A stretch of DNA of 36,090 bases from CAYUAI01 sp964442745 (GCA_964442745.1 CAYUAI010000038.1:1-36090), one strand, 5' to 3'. Positions 1 through 8,042 are shown, counted from the first letter of the stretch. Notes: generated by a model from the letters alone, not told the origin. Numbers and translations: made by a program.

Positions 1-332
1 CGAAGACAGGCGGAAGATGGGAGGCGAAACCGGGAGGTTATTGCGTGCCTATTCCATACGTCTCCAGCTTGAATTAAACCCAGTGATGATTGCCTCACAA
101 ACTTAATCGCTAAGTATCCACAGGACTTTAATAAAAGTCATTGTAGAATACTGCAGCGACGTATCGCTATTTGGCGAAAATAGCAACACCAACATGAGGC
201 TAACATGCGTCAATTGTTGTTGCCGAACTCAATCCAGACAACGGCCACCGATGCAATATTACCTTCACAAATAGAGGACAAAGAAGTAAGATTTCAAATG
301 AGTCAACATTTGACTAGTGGTTCGATTTTAGT
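1..332. other. Left-edge stretch without a recognisable gene
   Basis: No convincing gene is visible. The stretch holds one inverted copy of the dispersed repeat (31-55). It also holds a 43-codon reading frame (205-336) whose TGA overlaps the ATG of the next frame as ATGA. That short frame has no recognisable domain and could be the broken 5' part of the TPR gene that follows. Confidence 0.5.
31..55 (-). repeat. Dispersed short repeat, inverted copy
   Basis: Read on the minus strand this is GGAATAGGC, then ACGC, then AATAACCTCCCG. It matches the copy at 35984-36009 (GGAATGGGC, ATGT, AATAACTTCCCTG) at most positions, and similarity continues weakly for about 20 more bases (a GTTT then CGCC block). 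It is therefore an inverted copy of the element seen at 4764 and 35984. Confidence 0.55.
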
Positions 333-1010
333 ATGAGGCAATACGCCGGACAGGTTAATTGTCGCCTAACACTTAATCACGACTTTGCATTGAAGCGTTT
401 TGTCCAATTTAGCTTAGGTAATATTATTTTAGATCAATCACAATTGAATCAAGCGGAAACTTTATTCCACTCGGTGATTGAGCTAAGTGAACAAGCTGAT
501 GATCGATATAATCAAGTGAATGCATTATGGCGGTTAAGTAAAATATCGGAATATCGATCACAATGGGACCAGCAACACGCTTATGCAGAGCAAGCGGTGT
601 TACTGACCAAAAACGTGAATGATTTACAAAGCAAAGCAGATAATCTTTATTATTTAGGCAGTCCATCCAATAGTCGTTTGGAATTTGATCAGTATATCGA
701 TATACAACAGAATCGCTCACGCTTAGAACAATACTACCACCAACTCAATGATGTCCCTAGCCAAGCAAGAACACGGCTCTCCATGGGGCAAAACTATATG
801 TTTGAATTTGAACAGCGTATTGATTTTCTAAATCAAGCGGCGCAGCTATATCGCCAATTAAACAATAAAATGCAATTGGCGTATACGCTATCTTATACCG
901 GTTTTTTATATATCCAATACCATCGAGGCGACGATGCACTGATTCCCTTGCAAACCTCTTTTCACGCGACTAAAACCATATTACTTACTTGTAATGCTAT
1001 GATTTTATAA
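333..1010 (+). CDS. TPR-repeat protein fragment, probably decayed
   Basis: The 225-residue product is almost entirely helical TPR-like repeats. Visible units are around residues 25-60 (SLGNIILDQSQLNQAETLF), 65-100, 130-165 and 170-205 (AYTLSYTGFLYIQYHRGDDA). Such arrays bind protein partners and often form the C-terminal half of large bacterial signalling proteins. There is no signal peptide and no catalytic domain. The start has no clear ribosome site and overlaps the stop of a short upstream frame. The last 14 or so residues (after LQTSFHA) lose the TPR pattern, and a dispersed repeat follows at once. I read it as the remnant of a larger gene, but a small stand-alone TPR protein cannot be excluded. 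Confidence 0.5.
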   Translation: MRQYAGQVNCRLTLNHDFALKRFVQFSLGNIILDQSQLNQAETLFHSVIELSEQADDRYNQVNALWRLSKISEYRSQWDQQHAYAEQAVLLTKNVNDLQSKADNLYYLGSPSNSRLEFDQYIDIQQNRSRLEQYYHQLNDVPSQARTRLSMGQNYMFEFEQRIDFLNQAAQLYRQLNNKMQLAYTLSYTGFLYIQYHRGDDALIPLQTSFHATKTILLTCNAMIL

Positions 1011-1031
1011 TGTTCACCATTTACTCGCTCA

Positions 1032-1058
1032 GGAATAGGTACGCAACAAGTTATTTCG
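1032..1058 (+). repeat. Dispersed short repeat, divergent copy
   Basis: It begins GGAATAGGTACGCAA and continues to GTTATTTCG, resembling the 31-55 copy (GGAATAGGCACGCAA). It lies just past the end of the TPR fragment. With the bases up to about 1071 it can fold into an imperfect hairpin (AGGAA...TTCCT). Confidence 0.4.
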
Positions 1059-1090
1059 TGCTCGTTCCTAAGCAAGCCACCCAGCCCACC

Positions 1091-1124
1091 AAAAAAAGGA
1101 GTAACTTGAATATAGTTACTCCTT
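1091..1124 (-). terminator. Rho-independent terminator of the Met-rich protein gene
   Basis: A perfect 9-bp stem GGAGTAACT / AGTTACTCC (1098-1106 with 1114-1122) encloses a 7-base loop. On the minus strand it is followed by seven T residues (the A run at 1091-1097). It lies about 30 bases after the stop of the minus-strand gene at 1156. Confidence 0.85.
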
Positions 1125-1155
1125 CAAAGTTACACTCCACGTCTTTGGAGGAGGG

Positions 1156-2259
1156 TTAGAACATAGCGGTGATAGAAACGGCACCCGATACGTTTTGTTT
1201 CATTTGTACACCATTGAAATCTTGCATAAACGGCATGGTGGCTTCTAAGCCTAGGGTGACAGGCCCCAAAAATGTACTTGCCCCCAGAGTCGCGGAGGCT
1301 AATTCACCGCCAGAGTTTGCCGGATCTGCTGTAGGCGTGGATTTCATACTCATGCCACTTGGCATTTTCATCATTTTCATGATTTTAGGATCAGCCCCGT
1401 TAATCGCCCCCCATTTGTTATACGATAATTCGCCAAAAACACTAAACCGACCTAATGGCCGCCGAATCCAAGCCAGTCCTTCCATCTGATGCCCTAATCG
1501 GTAATTGTTACCATTTTCATCGGTGCGATAAGTCAGTTTAAACTGACTACCCCAGCTCCACTCATACATCCCATCTAAATAGGCCATTGCCGAGATAACA
1601 TCATAAGTCCCTGAACCCAATTGCATCGCATAAGGCAATTGACTGTTAGGCATTCCCATCACCGGACCTTTCTCATCAATACTGCCAGTCGAAATGCTTA
1701 GCCCTAGACTCGCGACCAAATGATTGTCAGCAAACTTGTAACTCAAGCTCACTTGCGTATCACCCTGTCCATCGCTTTCCATTTTCGAGGTGCTCCTCTG
1801 ATTATTCTTCATGTTCATTTCATTGCGGATATAATTGAGCATGACCATGCCACTGAACTGAGAAGTGAAGTTATACATAGACATTAACATCAGCATATCC
1901 ATCGTCATGTCAGTAGGAGCCATCATATAACCTAAACCACCATGATCATCGTCCTCCTCCTCCATCGAGTTCATACCATCTCTTGCTGTCATCTTATGAC
2001 GATTCATGTGGCCTAGATTTTCGTTTCCCATACCATCCATCATGCGACTAGATGTCACCTTAGCAAGATTGACATCGTGAGTACCACGGCGTAAACCATC
2101 CATCGTCATACGCATAGCTTTAAATTCAAACATCCATGCGCCAGCACTATGACTGTGCTCCAAATGACTCGGCTCTATTGCCCAAGCCGTACTCAAGCTG
2201 ATCACACTACAAACTACAAACAGCCCGATTTGTTTTTGAAAGTGTTTCATTCTTCGCAT
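1156..2259 (-). CDS. Methionine/histidine-rich outer-membrane beta-barrel protein
   Basis: The 367-residue product begins with a signal peptide (hydrophobic residues 11-24, likely cut after STAWA). Residues 60-150 are packed with Met, His and acidic residues (for example MTMDMLMLMSMYNF and HGGLGYMMAP). The C-terminal two thirds alternates as in a barrel (DTQVSLSYKFADNHLVASLG, FGELSYNKWGAI) and ends in Phe, as outer-membrane barrels usually do. The fold resembles the MetA-pathway/transporter barrel group. Met/His-rich segments are typical of periplasmic copper or silver handling, so a metal-related role is my inference. An AAGGA ribosome site sits 10 bases before the ATG at 2259. The gene stands alone with its own terminator. 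Confidence 0.7.
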   Translation of the reverse strand: MRRMKHFQKQIGLFVVCSVISLSTAWAIEPSHLEHSHSAGAWMFEFKAMRMTMDGLRRGTHDVNLAKVTSSRMMDGMGNENLGHMNRHKMTARDGMNSMEEEDDDHGGLGYMMAPTDMTMDMLMLMSMYNFTSQFSGMVMLNYIRNEMNMKNNQRSTSKMESDGQGDTQVSLSYKFADNHLVASLGLSISTGSIDEKGPVMGMPNSQLPYAMQLGSGTYDVISAMAYLDGMYEWSWGSQFKLTYRTDENGNNYRLGHQMEGLAWIRRPLGRFSVFGELSYNKWGAINGADPKIMKMMKMPSGMSMKSTPTADPANSGGELASATLGASTFLGPVTLGLEATMPFMQDFNGVQMKQNVSGAVSITAMF

Positions 2260-2730
2260 ATTCTTATTATCCTTCTAAGCTTACCTACGCACTTTGTTAT
2301 TGTTTGCATTGTGCAAGCATGAAATATTTCACCCAGAATCAATAAAGTGATTGCTTCCCCAAAGACATGATTTATCACTGATCGCATACACCAAAGATCG
2401 ACTGACAACTATTTAGCTCATTGCCTGCTTCATCAATGTGAATCATTAAGCATATAGCAAATTATACACCAATATTTTAATTTGTTAAAAATCAATAAAT
2501 TATAGGTTCGTATGGGCGATAACTTACATGAAAAACCAATAGACGAAGGTGATATCCCTCAGTAAAATGGGTCATATCACATACTCCATTAGCCCATCGC
2601 TCATGGGTCAGGGCTTGCCCAATATCAACAGACAGTTCATGATGGATATGCACAATGGCAGAAAACCGCTAAACTCGCTCAATATCGGCTAAAAGCAACC
2701 TCCTCACCGCGATATGAAACATATAAGATA
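2260..2730. other. Intergenic stretch between divergent genes
   Basis: This separates the minus-strand Met-rich gene from the plus-strand VWA gene and should hold both promoters; I could not fix either with confidence. A partial copy of the dispersed repeat lies at 2511-2530 (TATGGGCGATAACTTACATG). A 41-codon frame at 2567-2692 has no ribosome site and no recognisable product, so I do not call it. Confidence 0.4.
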
Positions 2731-3435
2731 ATGAAAAACAAAGAGATAAAGAAATTCTCAAGTCATACAGAAATTAGTAAATTTCTAGAGAAGGTAGCAA
2801 CCTTACCAATCACAAACCAACCAAGTGATCGAGGTCGACTCATTTTTGCTTTAGATGCCACTGCCAGCCGCGCCGCTACCTGGGATATGGCCGCGCATAT
2901 TCAGGCCGATATGTTTCAAACCGTGGCACAGCTAGGTGGATTAGATATGCAACTCGTCTACTATCACGGCTATCAACAATTTAACCACACCGCTTGGATC
3001 ACCAATGCTCAACCATTGTTAAACATCATGAACCAAGCCCAATGTCTGGCGGGTATGACACAAATCAGCAAGGTGCTAAAACATACTCTCTCGGAAACGA
3101 AACAAAAAAAAGTGCAAGCGTTGGTGTTTATTGGTGATTGTATTGAAGAAAACCCTGAGGCGTTATATCAATTCGCGGGCCAATTGGCGATTTTCAATGT
3201 TCCCATTTTTATGTTTCAAGAAGGTGATGATTTACTGGCAACTCAAGTTTTCCAAAAAATAGCCAACATCACCAAGGGCGCTTATTGCCACTTTGATCAG
3301 GGAAGTGCCGAACAACTCAAAGAGATCCTAGAAGCCGTCGCTAGCTATGTGGCAGGCGGCAAAAAAGCATTGCAGCAATACAGCGAAACCCGTGGCGCAT
3401 TATCCCAAAAAATTACCAGGCAGTTACTCCGATAA
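2731..3435 (+). CDS. VWA (von Willebrand A-like) domain protein
   Basis: The 234-residue cytoplasmic protein is essentially one VWA fold after a 30-residue lead. RLIFALDATASRAATWDMAA (about residues 36-55) supplies a MIDAS-type metal site, with Thr where Ser is usual (D-x-T-x-S). GMTQISKVL and LVFIGDCIEE supply the later MIDAS Thr and Asp. There is no signal peptide or membrane segment. It lies 74 bases before the J-domain membrane protein, on the same strand. Small VWA proteins often act as metal-dependent scaffolds with chaperones or AAA+ proteins. The neighbouring J protein suggests a joint role in remodelling or quality control; this is inferred. The ribosome site before the ATG is weak. 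Confidence 0.75.
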   Translation: MKNKEIKKFSSHTEISKFLEKVATLPITNQPSDRGRLIFALDATASRAATWDMAAHIQADMFQTVAQLGGLDMQLVYYHGYQQFNHTAWITNAQPLLNIMNQAQCLAGMTQISKVLKHTLSETKQKKVQALVFIGDCIEENPEALYQFAGQLAIFNVPIFMFQEGDDLLATQVFQKIANITKGAYCHFDQGSAEQLKEILEAVASYVAGGKKALQQYSETRGALSQKITRQLLR

Positions 3436-3509
3436 AAAAGGCACTTCCCCGACACCCCTTAAGTCATAGAGTTATATCATGTCCCTGCTATTCGAGGTTA
3501 ACACCAAAC

Positions 3510-4292
3510 GTGCCAGCTAAATTATTATTTCTGATCGGTATTCTTACGGTTTCATATCTTGCAATTCAATGGTTCATTAATACCTCACCTCAAAAAATTG
3601 CCCAAATATTGCGCCGTAGCGCCATTTACTTAGTCATTGCTTTATTGCTTTTTCTTATCGTCACAGGTCGCCTACATTGGATAATCGCCCTCATTGGCGG
3701 CTTACTTCCCCTGGCGCGCAAACTGTTACCATTGCTTCGTAGTTTTGCCACATTCAAACATTTATTTCAGCAATATCAACAAAGACCTTGGCAACAATCC
3801 AAATCTTCCACTCATTCGAACGTATCCTCACCACCGCCAACTTCCGAGGTCACAAGCGCTTACCTACAGATGACCCTGGATCACGAAACCGGCCTGCTAG
3901 CAGGGAAAGTACTACAAGGCCAATATCAAGGACATTCATTAGCCGATATTTCCCTATTAAATCTGCAAGAATTTTTCACTGAACTACAAAACATCGATCA
4001 AGATTCTGCGGCACTATTAGCCTCTTATTTGACTCAAACTTATGGCGATCAGTGGCAACAAACGGCTCAAGACCATCAGCCATCTGATACAAATAACAAT
4101 AGCACCATGAGTCCACAACAAGCCTATGAGATTCTTGGATTGCAACCCGGTGCAGACGAAGCCCAGATAAAACAAGCGCACCACCGGTTAATACAAAAAA
4201 TTCACCCAGATCGCGGCGGCTCATCGTATCTCGCTGCACAAATTAATTTAGCAAAGGATTTGTTGCTCAAATCAAAAAGGCCAAACCATTGA
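3510..4292 (+). CDS. Membrane-anchored J-domain protein
   Basis: The 260-residue product has two N-terminal membrane segments (about residues 3-22 and 37-66). A Ser/Pro-rich linker (95-112) leads to a conserved middle region (115-180). A C-terminal J domain (about 205-256) carries the diagnostic His-Pro-Asp in KIHPDRGGS. A J domain at the C-terminus behind membrane anchors is the layout of Tim14/Pam18-like and related bacterial co-chaperones, which stimulate DnaK at the membrane. It lacks the zinc and substrate domains of DnaJ. The start is a GTG; a nearby ATG at 3479 is in another frame and stops quickly. Its stop overlaps the start of the next gene, so the two are probably translationally coupled. 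Confidence 0.8.
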   Translation: MPAKLLFLIGILTVSYLAIQWFINTSPQKIAQILRRSAIYLVIALLLFLIVTGRLHWIIALIGGLLPLARKLLPLLRSFATFKHLFQQYQQRPWQQSKSSTHSNVSSPPPTSEVTSAYLQMTLDHETGLLAGKVLQGQYQGHSLADISLLNLQEFFTELQNIDQDSAALLASYLTQTYGDQWQQTAQDHQPSDTNNNSTMSPQQAYEILGLQPGADEAQIKQAHHRLIQKIHPDRGGSSYLAAQINLAKDLLLKSKRPNH

Positions 4293-4735
4293 ATAATAAT
4301 AACTCACAACTCGAAGCCATTTTGCGCCATGAAATCCCTCTCACCGAATTTATGGGCATTGACGTTTTTAAATATAATGGGAAAACTCTCAGTCTCAGGG
4401 CACCTCTGGCACCCAATATCAACCATAAATCCACAGCCTTTGGTGGCAGCTTATACTCGCTGGCGGTATTGGCGGGGTGGGGGTTTTTATATTTGAAATT
4501 TCAAGAAAAGGAGCTAGCCAGCACGATTGTCATCTATAATAGCCATATTTCCTATGATAGACCTGTTTCAGGAGAGATTGTTGCCACTTGCATGGCCCCT
4601 GAAGACAAGGAACTGGAAAAATTTTTCACGATTTATGAGCGCAAAGGAAAAGCCAGAATCAGCCTACATTCCATCATCATGAATGACATGCAAACCGCTG
4701 TAACATTTACCGGTAACTATGTGGCTCACCGATGA
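4289..4735 (+). CDS. YiiD C-terminal-type hotdog thioesterase domain protein
   Basis: The 148-residue single-domain protein resembles the putative thioesterase domain found at the C-terminus of E. coli YiiD. Recognisable blocks are IPLTEFMGIDVFKYNGKTLS, the hotdog helix region NHKSTAFGGSLYSLAVLAGW, and a strand with YDRPVSGEIVATC. Such domains hydrolyse acyl thioesters; the substrate here is unknown. The acetyltransferase half of YiiD is absent. It begins with TTG, whose last two bases overlap the upstream TGA (TTGA), consistent with coupled translation. The link to the J-domain protein suggests an envelope or lipid-related job, but that is inference. Confidence 0.75.
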   Translation: MNNNNSQLEAILRHEIPLTEFMGIDVFKYNGKTLSLRAPLAPNINHKSTAFGGSLYSLAVLAGWGFLYLKFQEKELASTIVIYNSHISYDRPVSGEIVATCMAPEDKELEKFFTIYERKGKARISLHSIIMNDMQTAVTFTGNYVAHR

Positions 4736-4763
4736 TTAACAGCATTTAATTTTAGTCATGTCA

Positions 4764-4812
4764 GGAATGAGAATGGAAATGTGATAACTTCCCGAGTTGA
4801 GGCTCAGGTTTA
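4764..4812 (+). repeat. Dispersed short repeat, full-length copy
   Basis: It begins GGAATGAGAATGGAAATG, continues GTGATAACTTCCCGAG, then TTGAGGCTCAGGTTT. The right-hand part aligns with the copy at 35984 (AATAACTTCCCTG, then TTTGACGCCCAG). It differs by about eight extra bases after GGAATG. It sits about 30 bases past a stop codon. Confidence 0.5.
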
Positions 4813-4966
4813 GTTCGTATTTACCCATTATCTAATCGCACAAGCTGATTGATTCCCACCCGCCACTGCGAGAACCTCTAGCAAGAGCAAAGCGTTAGCA
4901 ATGAAAACCGAACCGGCAATGGGTTCTGCCAATATGAATGATTTTTATCAGCTCAAAATCTAGCCA

Positions 4967-4993
4967 TTACATTAAAAAATACTATGCTACAAT
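4967..4993 (+). promoter_or_regulatory. Likely extended -10 promoter for the small protein/GNAT pair
   Basis: TACAAT at 4988-4993 is preceded by TG at 4985-4986 (the extended -10 form, TGCTACAAT). TTACAT at 4967-4972 could be a -35 with a short 15-base spacer. The gene start at 5071 is about 70 bases downstream of the expected start site. Confidence 0.4.
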
Positions 4994-5070
4994 TAGCCCC
5001 GAACAATCAAATATATCTTAATGGTGTCGATATCCATTCATGAAACTAATCTAACAAAGGAGTCATTGCA

Positions 5071-5232
5071 ATGGCACGTAAAGTGAGAGAAACCCCGATG
5101 CTTAGCGGTAAAGACGCTGCAAGGTTTGACCATACCATTAAAGAAAACAAAACTAAAAAAGTTAATCGCGCTGAATATGAGCGCGCAAAATCTGTTTTCG
5201 ACCGCGTATCTAAATCATCAACTCTTGCCTAA
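5071..5232 (+). CDS. Small basic protein, candidate antitoxin of the GNAT pair
   Basis: The 53-residue Lys/Arg-rich protein is preceded by a strong AAAGGAG ribosome site. It opens MARKVRETPMLSGKDAARF and continues with an alternating charged helix (KVNRAEYERAKSVFDRVSKS). It does not look like a ribbon-helix-helix DUF1778 antitoxin, the usual partner of TacT-type GNAT toxins. Its last codons overlap the beginning of the GNAT frame (CTT GCC TAA against TTG CCT), which is a sign of a coupled pair. The antitoxin role is inferred from size, charge, order and overlap. It could instead be an unrelated small protein. Confidence 0.65.
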   Translation: MARKVRETPMLSGKDAARFDHTIKENKTKKVNRAEYERAKSVFDRVSKSSTLA

Positions 5233-5761
5233 ATTTAATTCTATTCGTAGGCTTGACCCTAACATAGCTCGTCCAAAACTCAACTGTGGAGACTCTGATT
5301 TAGATGAATTTTTCTCAAAAGACTCCATAGAAAGTGACAAACAGCTACTATCTGTAACGTATTTGGTTTTAGGCGAAAAAGATGAAAAGCTTGCATTTCT
5401 TAGCTTATCTAATGATTCAATAAAAAAAGAAATTCTTCCTAGAAGCACCTTTCAACGAATTACACGGCCACTTCCAAGACAAAAACGCTATTCAAGTATG
5501 CCTGCAGTCAAGTTGGGACGGCTTGCCACAAAAAAAGAGTTCCAAGGACTAGGCATTGGCACTGACATACTCTATTTTTTAAAATTTTGGTTCACAAATG
5601 GAAATAAAACAGGATGTAAGTTTATTTTGGTTGATGCTTACAATAACGATAATACTATAAATTTCTACAAGAAAAATGGCTTCGACTTTCTAATAGCTAA
5701 AGAAGACAAAGAACAACATACTCGTTTAATGTATTTTGATTTAATCACATTCCGTAAATAA
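5225..5761 (+). CDS. GNAT-family N-acetyltransferase, toxin-like
   Basis: The fold is GNAT. CGDSDLDEFFSKDS near the N-terminus is the opening usual in toxin-type and RimI-like members. The acetyl-CoA-binding motif A is VKLGRLATKKEFQGLGIGTD, with Q-x-x-G-x-G. The C-terminal motif is NFYKKNGFDFL. The frame is open from 5126, but the upstream part reads through the small gene, and the conserved region begins just after the TTG at 5225. That start gives 178 residues; the ATG at 5177 is the alternative. TacT-like GNAT toxins acetylate aminoacyl-tRNA, but whether this one does cannot be told from sequence. It directly follows and overlaps the small basic protein gene. Confidence 0.75.
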   Translation: MPKFNSIRRLDPNIARPKLNCGDSDLDEFFSKDSIESDKQLLSVTYLVLGEKDEKLAFLSLSNDSIKKEILPRSTFQRITRPLPRQKRYSSMPAVKLGRLATKKEFQGLGIGTDILYFLKFWFTNGNKTGCKFILVDAYNNDNTINFYKKNGFDFLIAKEDKEQHTRLMYFDLITFRK

Positions 5762-5784
5762 TACACTCACACTACCTATCGTAT

Positions 5785-5808
5785 ATCGTATTTGCCAATC
5801 AATACGAT
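5785..5808. terminator. Hairpin between convergent genes, possible terminator
   Basis: An 8-bp perfect stem ATCGTATT / AATACGAT with an 8-base loop lies between the GNAT stop and the end of the minus-strand operon. It lacks a T tract on either strand, so intrinsic termination is uncertain. Confidence 0.35.
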
Positions 5809-5889
5809 CATACAACTTCCAACGTCACTCGCTATAGACCAACAAGACAACAGCGTGAGCCCAACTTACATTCGATCTTGAACCACCTG

Positions 5890-6909
5890 TTATTCCCCAG
5901 GCAACGGAAAATGGCAGGCCACTTTATGACTATTTCCTTGTTCAATTAAGCTAACTTTTTTTTCGCTTGCCAAACATACAACGGGTTGCCCTTGCTGTTG
6001 ATAAACAGGACAACGAAAGACAAACGGACAGCTCAGTGATTCATGAGTAACATCCATATCGATAATCTCTTGCGAATTCATCTCGGGAAAGTCCGCAGAA
6101 AGTGGCGGCTTACCGCCACCCAATGATGACCATAACATTGCGGTATAAGGATGTTTCGGTGTCTGTGATATTTGTTCTGCGGTTCCCAGTTCGACAACTT
6201 TTCCTTGGTACATCACGGCAACATCGTGACTAATTAATTCGACTAAAGGCAAATCATGAGAAATGAAGATGTAGGTTAACCCCAAATTATTCTGCAAATC
6301 TTTTAGCAAGTTAATGACCTGTGCTTGAATAGAAACATCCAATGCACTGGTTGGTTCATCAGCAATAATCAGCTTCGGTTCAACCGCTAACACCCGAGCA
6401 ATACCGACCCGGCGCTTTTCACCACCCGATAACTCAAATGGAAACTGATTAAGTTTATCTTTGTTTAAATTCACTAGCTCAAGCAATTCCAACATACGGT
6501 GCTCAATCTGTTTCTTGGTTAATCCAGATTGATGTACCTTAATCGCTTCTTTTAATAAATATTTAATGCGTAACTTGGGGTTCAATGCCGCATCAAGGTC
6601 TTGAAAAATCATCTGCATATGACGACGCAATGGCCGCAACTGTCGACGAGTCATCCGATTGACCTCATGATCCTCATAAAAGATACGTCCGCGGTCAATC
6701 GTCAACAATCCCAATATCGCTTTGCCTAGGGTCGTTTTACCACAACCCGATTCACCAACGATACCCAGTGTTTTTCCCTCTTGGACAGTGAAATTAATAT
6801 CATCCAGCACAAGCGATACATCTTGCTTGCCCAATAAAGTATTGAGTGTCCCCATGCCTTGCGAAAAACTCTTACTGACATTTTCCACTTTCAACAACAC
6901 TTTTTTCAT
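5890..6909 (-). CDS. oppF: Peptide-type ABC importer ATPase, OppF/DppF-like
   Basis: This 339-residue nucleotide-binding subunit energises the importer. Walker A is GESGCGKT (about 52-59), the Q-loop is MIFQDLDAAL (about 100-109), the signature is ELSGGEKRR (159-167) and Walker B is LIIADEPTS (180-188), followed by the D-loop. The C-terminal OppD/F extension carries four cysteines (CPFVFRCP, VVCLAS, VACHFP). In DppD/DppF-type ATPases such cysteines ligand a 4Fe-4S cluster. Its start overlaps the stop of the paired ATPase by four bases (ATGA). It is the last gene of the nine-gene operon. Whether the substrate is a peptide, nickel or another solute is not decidable; the symbol marks the family only. 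Confidence 0.85.
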   Translation of the reverse strand: MKKVLLKVENVSKSFSQGMGTLNTLLGKQDVSLVLDDINFTVQEGKTLGIVGESGCGKTTLGKAILGLLTIDRGRIFYEDHEVNRMTRRQLRPLRRHMQMIFQDLDAALNPKLRIKYLLKEAIKVHQSGLTKKQIEHRMLELLELVNLNKDKLNQFPFELSGGEKRRVGIARVLAVEPKLIIADEPTSALDVSIQAQVINLLKDLQNNLGLTYIFISHDLPLVELISHDVAVMYQGKVVELGTAEQISQTPKHPYTAMLWSSLGGGKPPLSADFPEMNSQEIIDMDVTHESLSCPFVFRCPVYQQQGQPVVCLASEKKVSLIEQGNSHKVACHFPLPGE

Positions 6910-8042
6910 GAGGCACAGCCTTCATCCTGACGACTTCTGTTATCGCAATATAACCAGCACCGCACTTTATGACCTGGGACAATAGAAATTAAATCCGGCT
7001 GTTGTGACTGGCATAACGCAGAAATTTCTGGCGTCTTAAATGTGCAACGTTCATAGAATCGACAGCCCATGGGAGTATTCAAGGTATCGAGTACATCACC
7101 AGGAATGACTTTTAAATGGCCTTTTGCCTTGACTGAGGAATCATCCGGCATGGACAATAACAAGCCGTGCGTATAAGGATGTTGAACATCGGCATTTTTA
7201 CATAGTATTTGATCACAAGGACCAGATTCAACCACCGTCCCTCCATACATCACCACCACCTGATCCGCTAAGCGCGAAATAACATTGATATCATGACTGA
7301 CAACGATAGAGGTCGTTTTATATTGCTGCCGAAGCCCGGCTAATAATTCAACAATTTTTGATTGTATCGTGGCATCTAACCCAGTGGTGGGTTCGTCCGC
7401 AATCAATAGCGAAGGTTCAGCACTTAACGCCATCGCAATCATCGCACGTTGACTCATACCACCCGACATCATCTCAGCCATTTTATGAAAATTACGCAGC
7501 GGATCTTTGATTTGCACTTTATCCAACCAATCCAGCGCTTTTTCTCGCGCCTGCTTTTTGCCTTTAATACTGGTGTGTAGCCGAATAACCTCAACAATTT
7601 GTTCGCCCACAGACATAAACGGATTAAAAGTGGCTTTCGGATTCTGAAAGATCATGGCAATTTCTTTCCCCCGAATCGGTTTTAAAATATGCTCCACCGA
7701 TTTTTGCCAGGCTTTTTCATTTTTATCCACCCGGCGTATAAGATTCTGTGTAGAAGTTATTTGGGTAAATTTATCCACCTCAGGCAATAGATTAATCCAT
7801 TGTTCTCCTTGCTTGAACATCGCTTTGCCGCTAATCACACCCGGGCCGGTGCTTAATAACCCCATGATCGACAGCATAGAAATACTTTTACCACTACCAC
7901 TTTCACCAACAATACCTAATGTCTGACTTTCTGGCACCGAAAAATCTACCCCATCCACCGCACGTATAAAGGCTCTTGCTTGACTTGAGTAAAAAAATGT
8001 GCGCAGATTGGTAATTCGCAATTTCTCCTCATGAGCAATCAT
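6906..8042 (-). CDS. oppD: Peptide-type ABC importer ATPase, OppD/DppD-like, with insertion
   Basis: The first ATPase of the pair has 378 residues. Walker A is GESGSGKS (46-53), the Q-loop is AMIFQNPKATFNP (about 129-141), the signature is MSGGMSQR (192-199) and Walker B is LLIADEPTT (212-220). The C-terminal extension has CRFYERC, ALC and VRCW, a cysteine set like that of cluster-binding DppD. Between Walker A and the Q-loop it is about 31 residues longer than E. coli DppD as I recall it. The extra piece (about residues 85-120) is charged and includes TQNLIRRVDKNEKAWQKSVE. Its ATG shares one base with the preceding permease stop (TAATG), and its own stop overlaps the next ATPase. Confidence 0.85.
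   Translation of the reverse strand: MIAHEEKLRITNLRTFFYSSQARAFIRAVDGVDFSVPESQTLGIVGESGSGKSISMLSIMGLLSTGPGVISGKAMFKQGEQWINLLPEVDKFTQITSTQNLIRRVDKNEKAWQKSVEHILKPIRGKEIAMIFQNPKATFNPFMSVGEQIVEVIRLHTSIKGKKQAREKALDWLDKVQIKDPLRNFHKMAEMMSGGMSQRAMIAMALSAEPSLLIADEPTTGLDATIQSKIVELLAGLRQQYKTTSIVVSHDINVISRLADQVVVMYGGTVVESGPCDQILCKNADVQHPYTHGLLLSMPDDSSVKAKGHLKVIPGDVLDTLNTPMGCRFYERCTFKTPEISALCQSQQPDLISIVPGHKVRCWLYCDNRSRQDEGCAS

Larger units (their letters stand above)
4736..5070. other. Intergenic stretch with a repeat copy and a promoter
   Basis: It contains a full copy of the dispersed repeat at its left end and a promoter-like sequence near 4967-4993. Just before the next gene is a strong ribosome site (AAAGGAG, about 5056-5062). 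No additional gene is visible. Confidence 0.5.

Noticed and set aside
2567..2692. 41-codon frame between the Met-rich and VWA genes
   Set aside because: No ribosome site and no recognisable product.
5126..5224. Upstream part of the GNAT open frame
   Set aside because: It reads in another frame through the small basic protein gene, which has the better ribosome site and a plausible protein.
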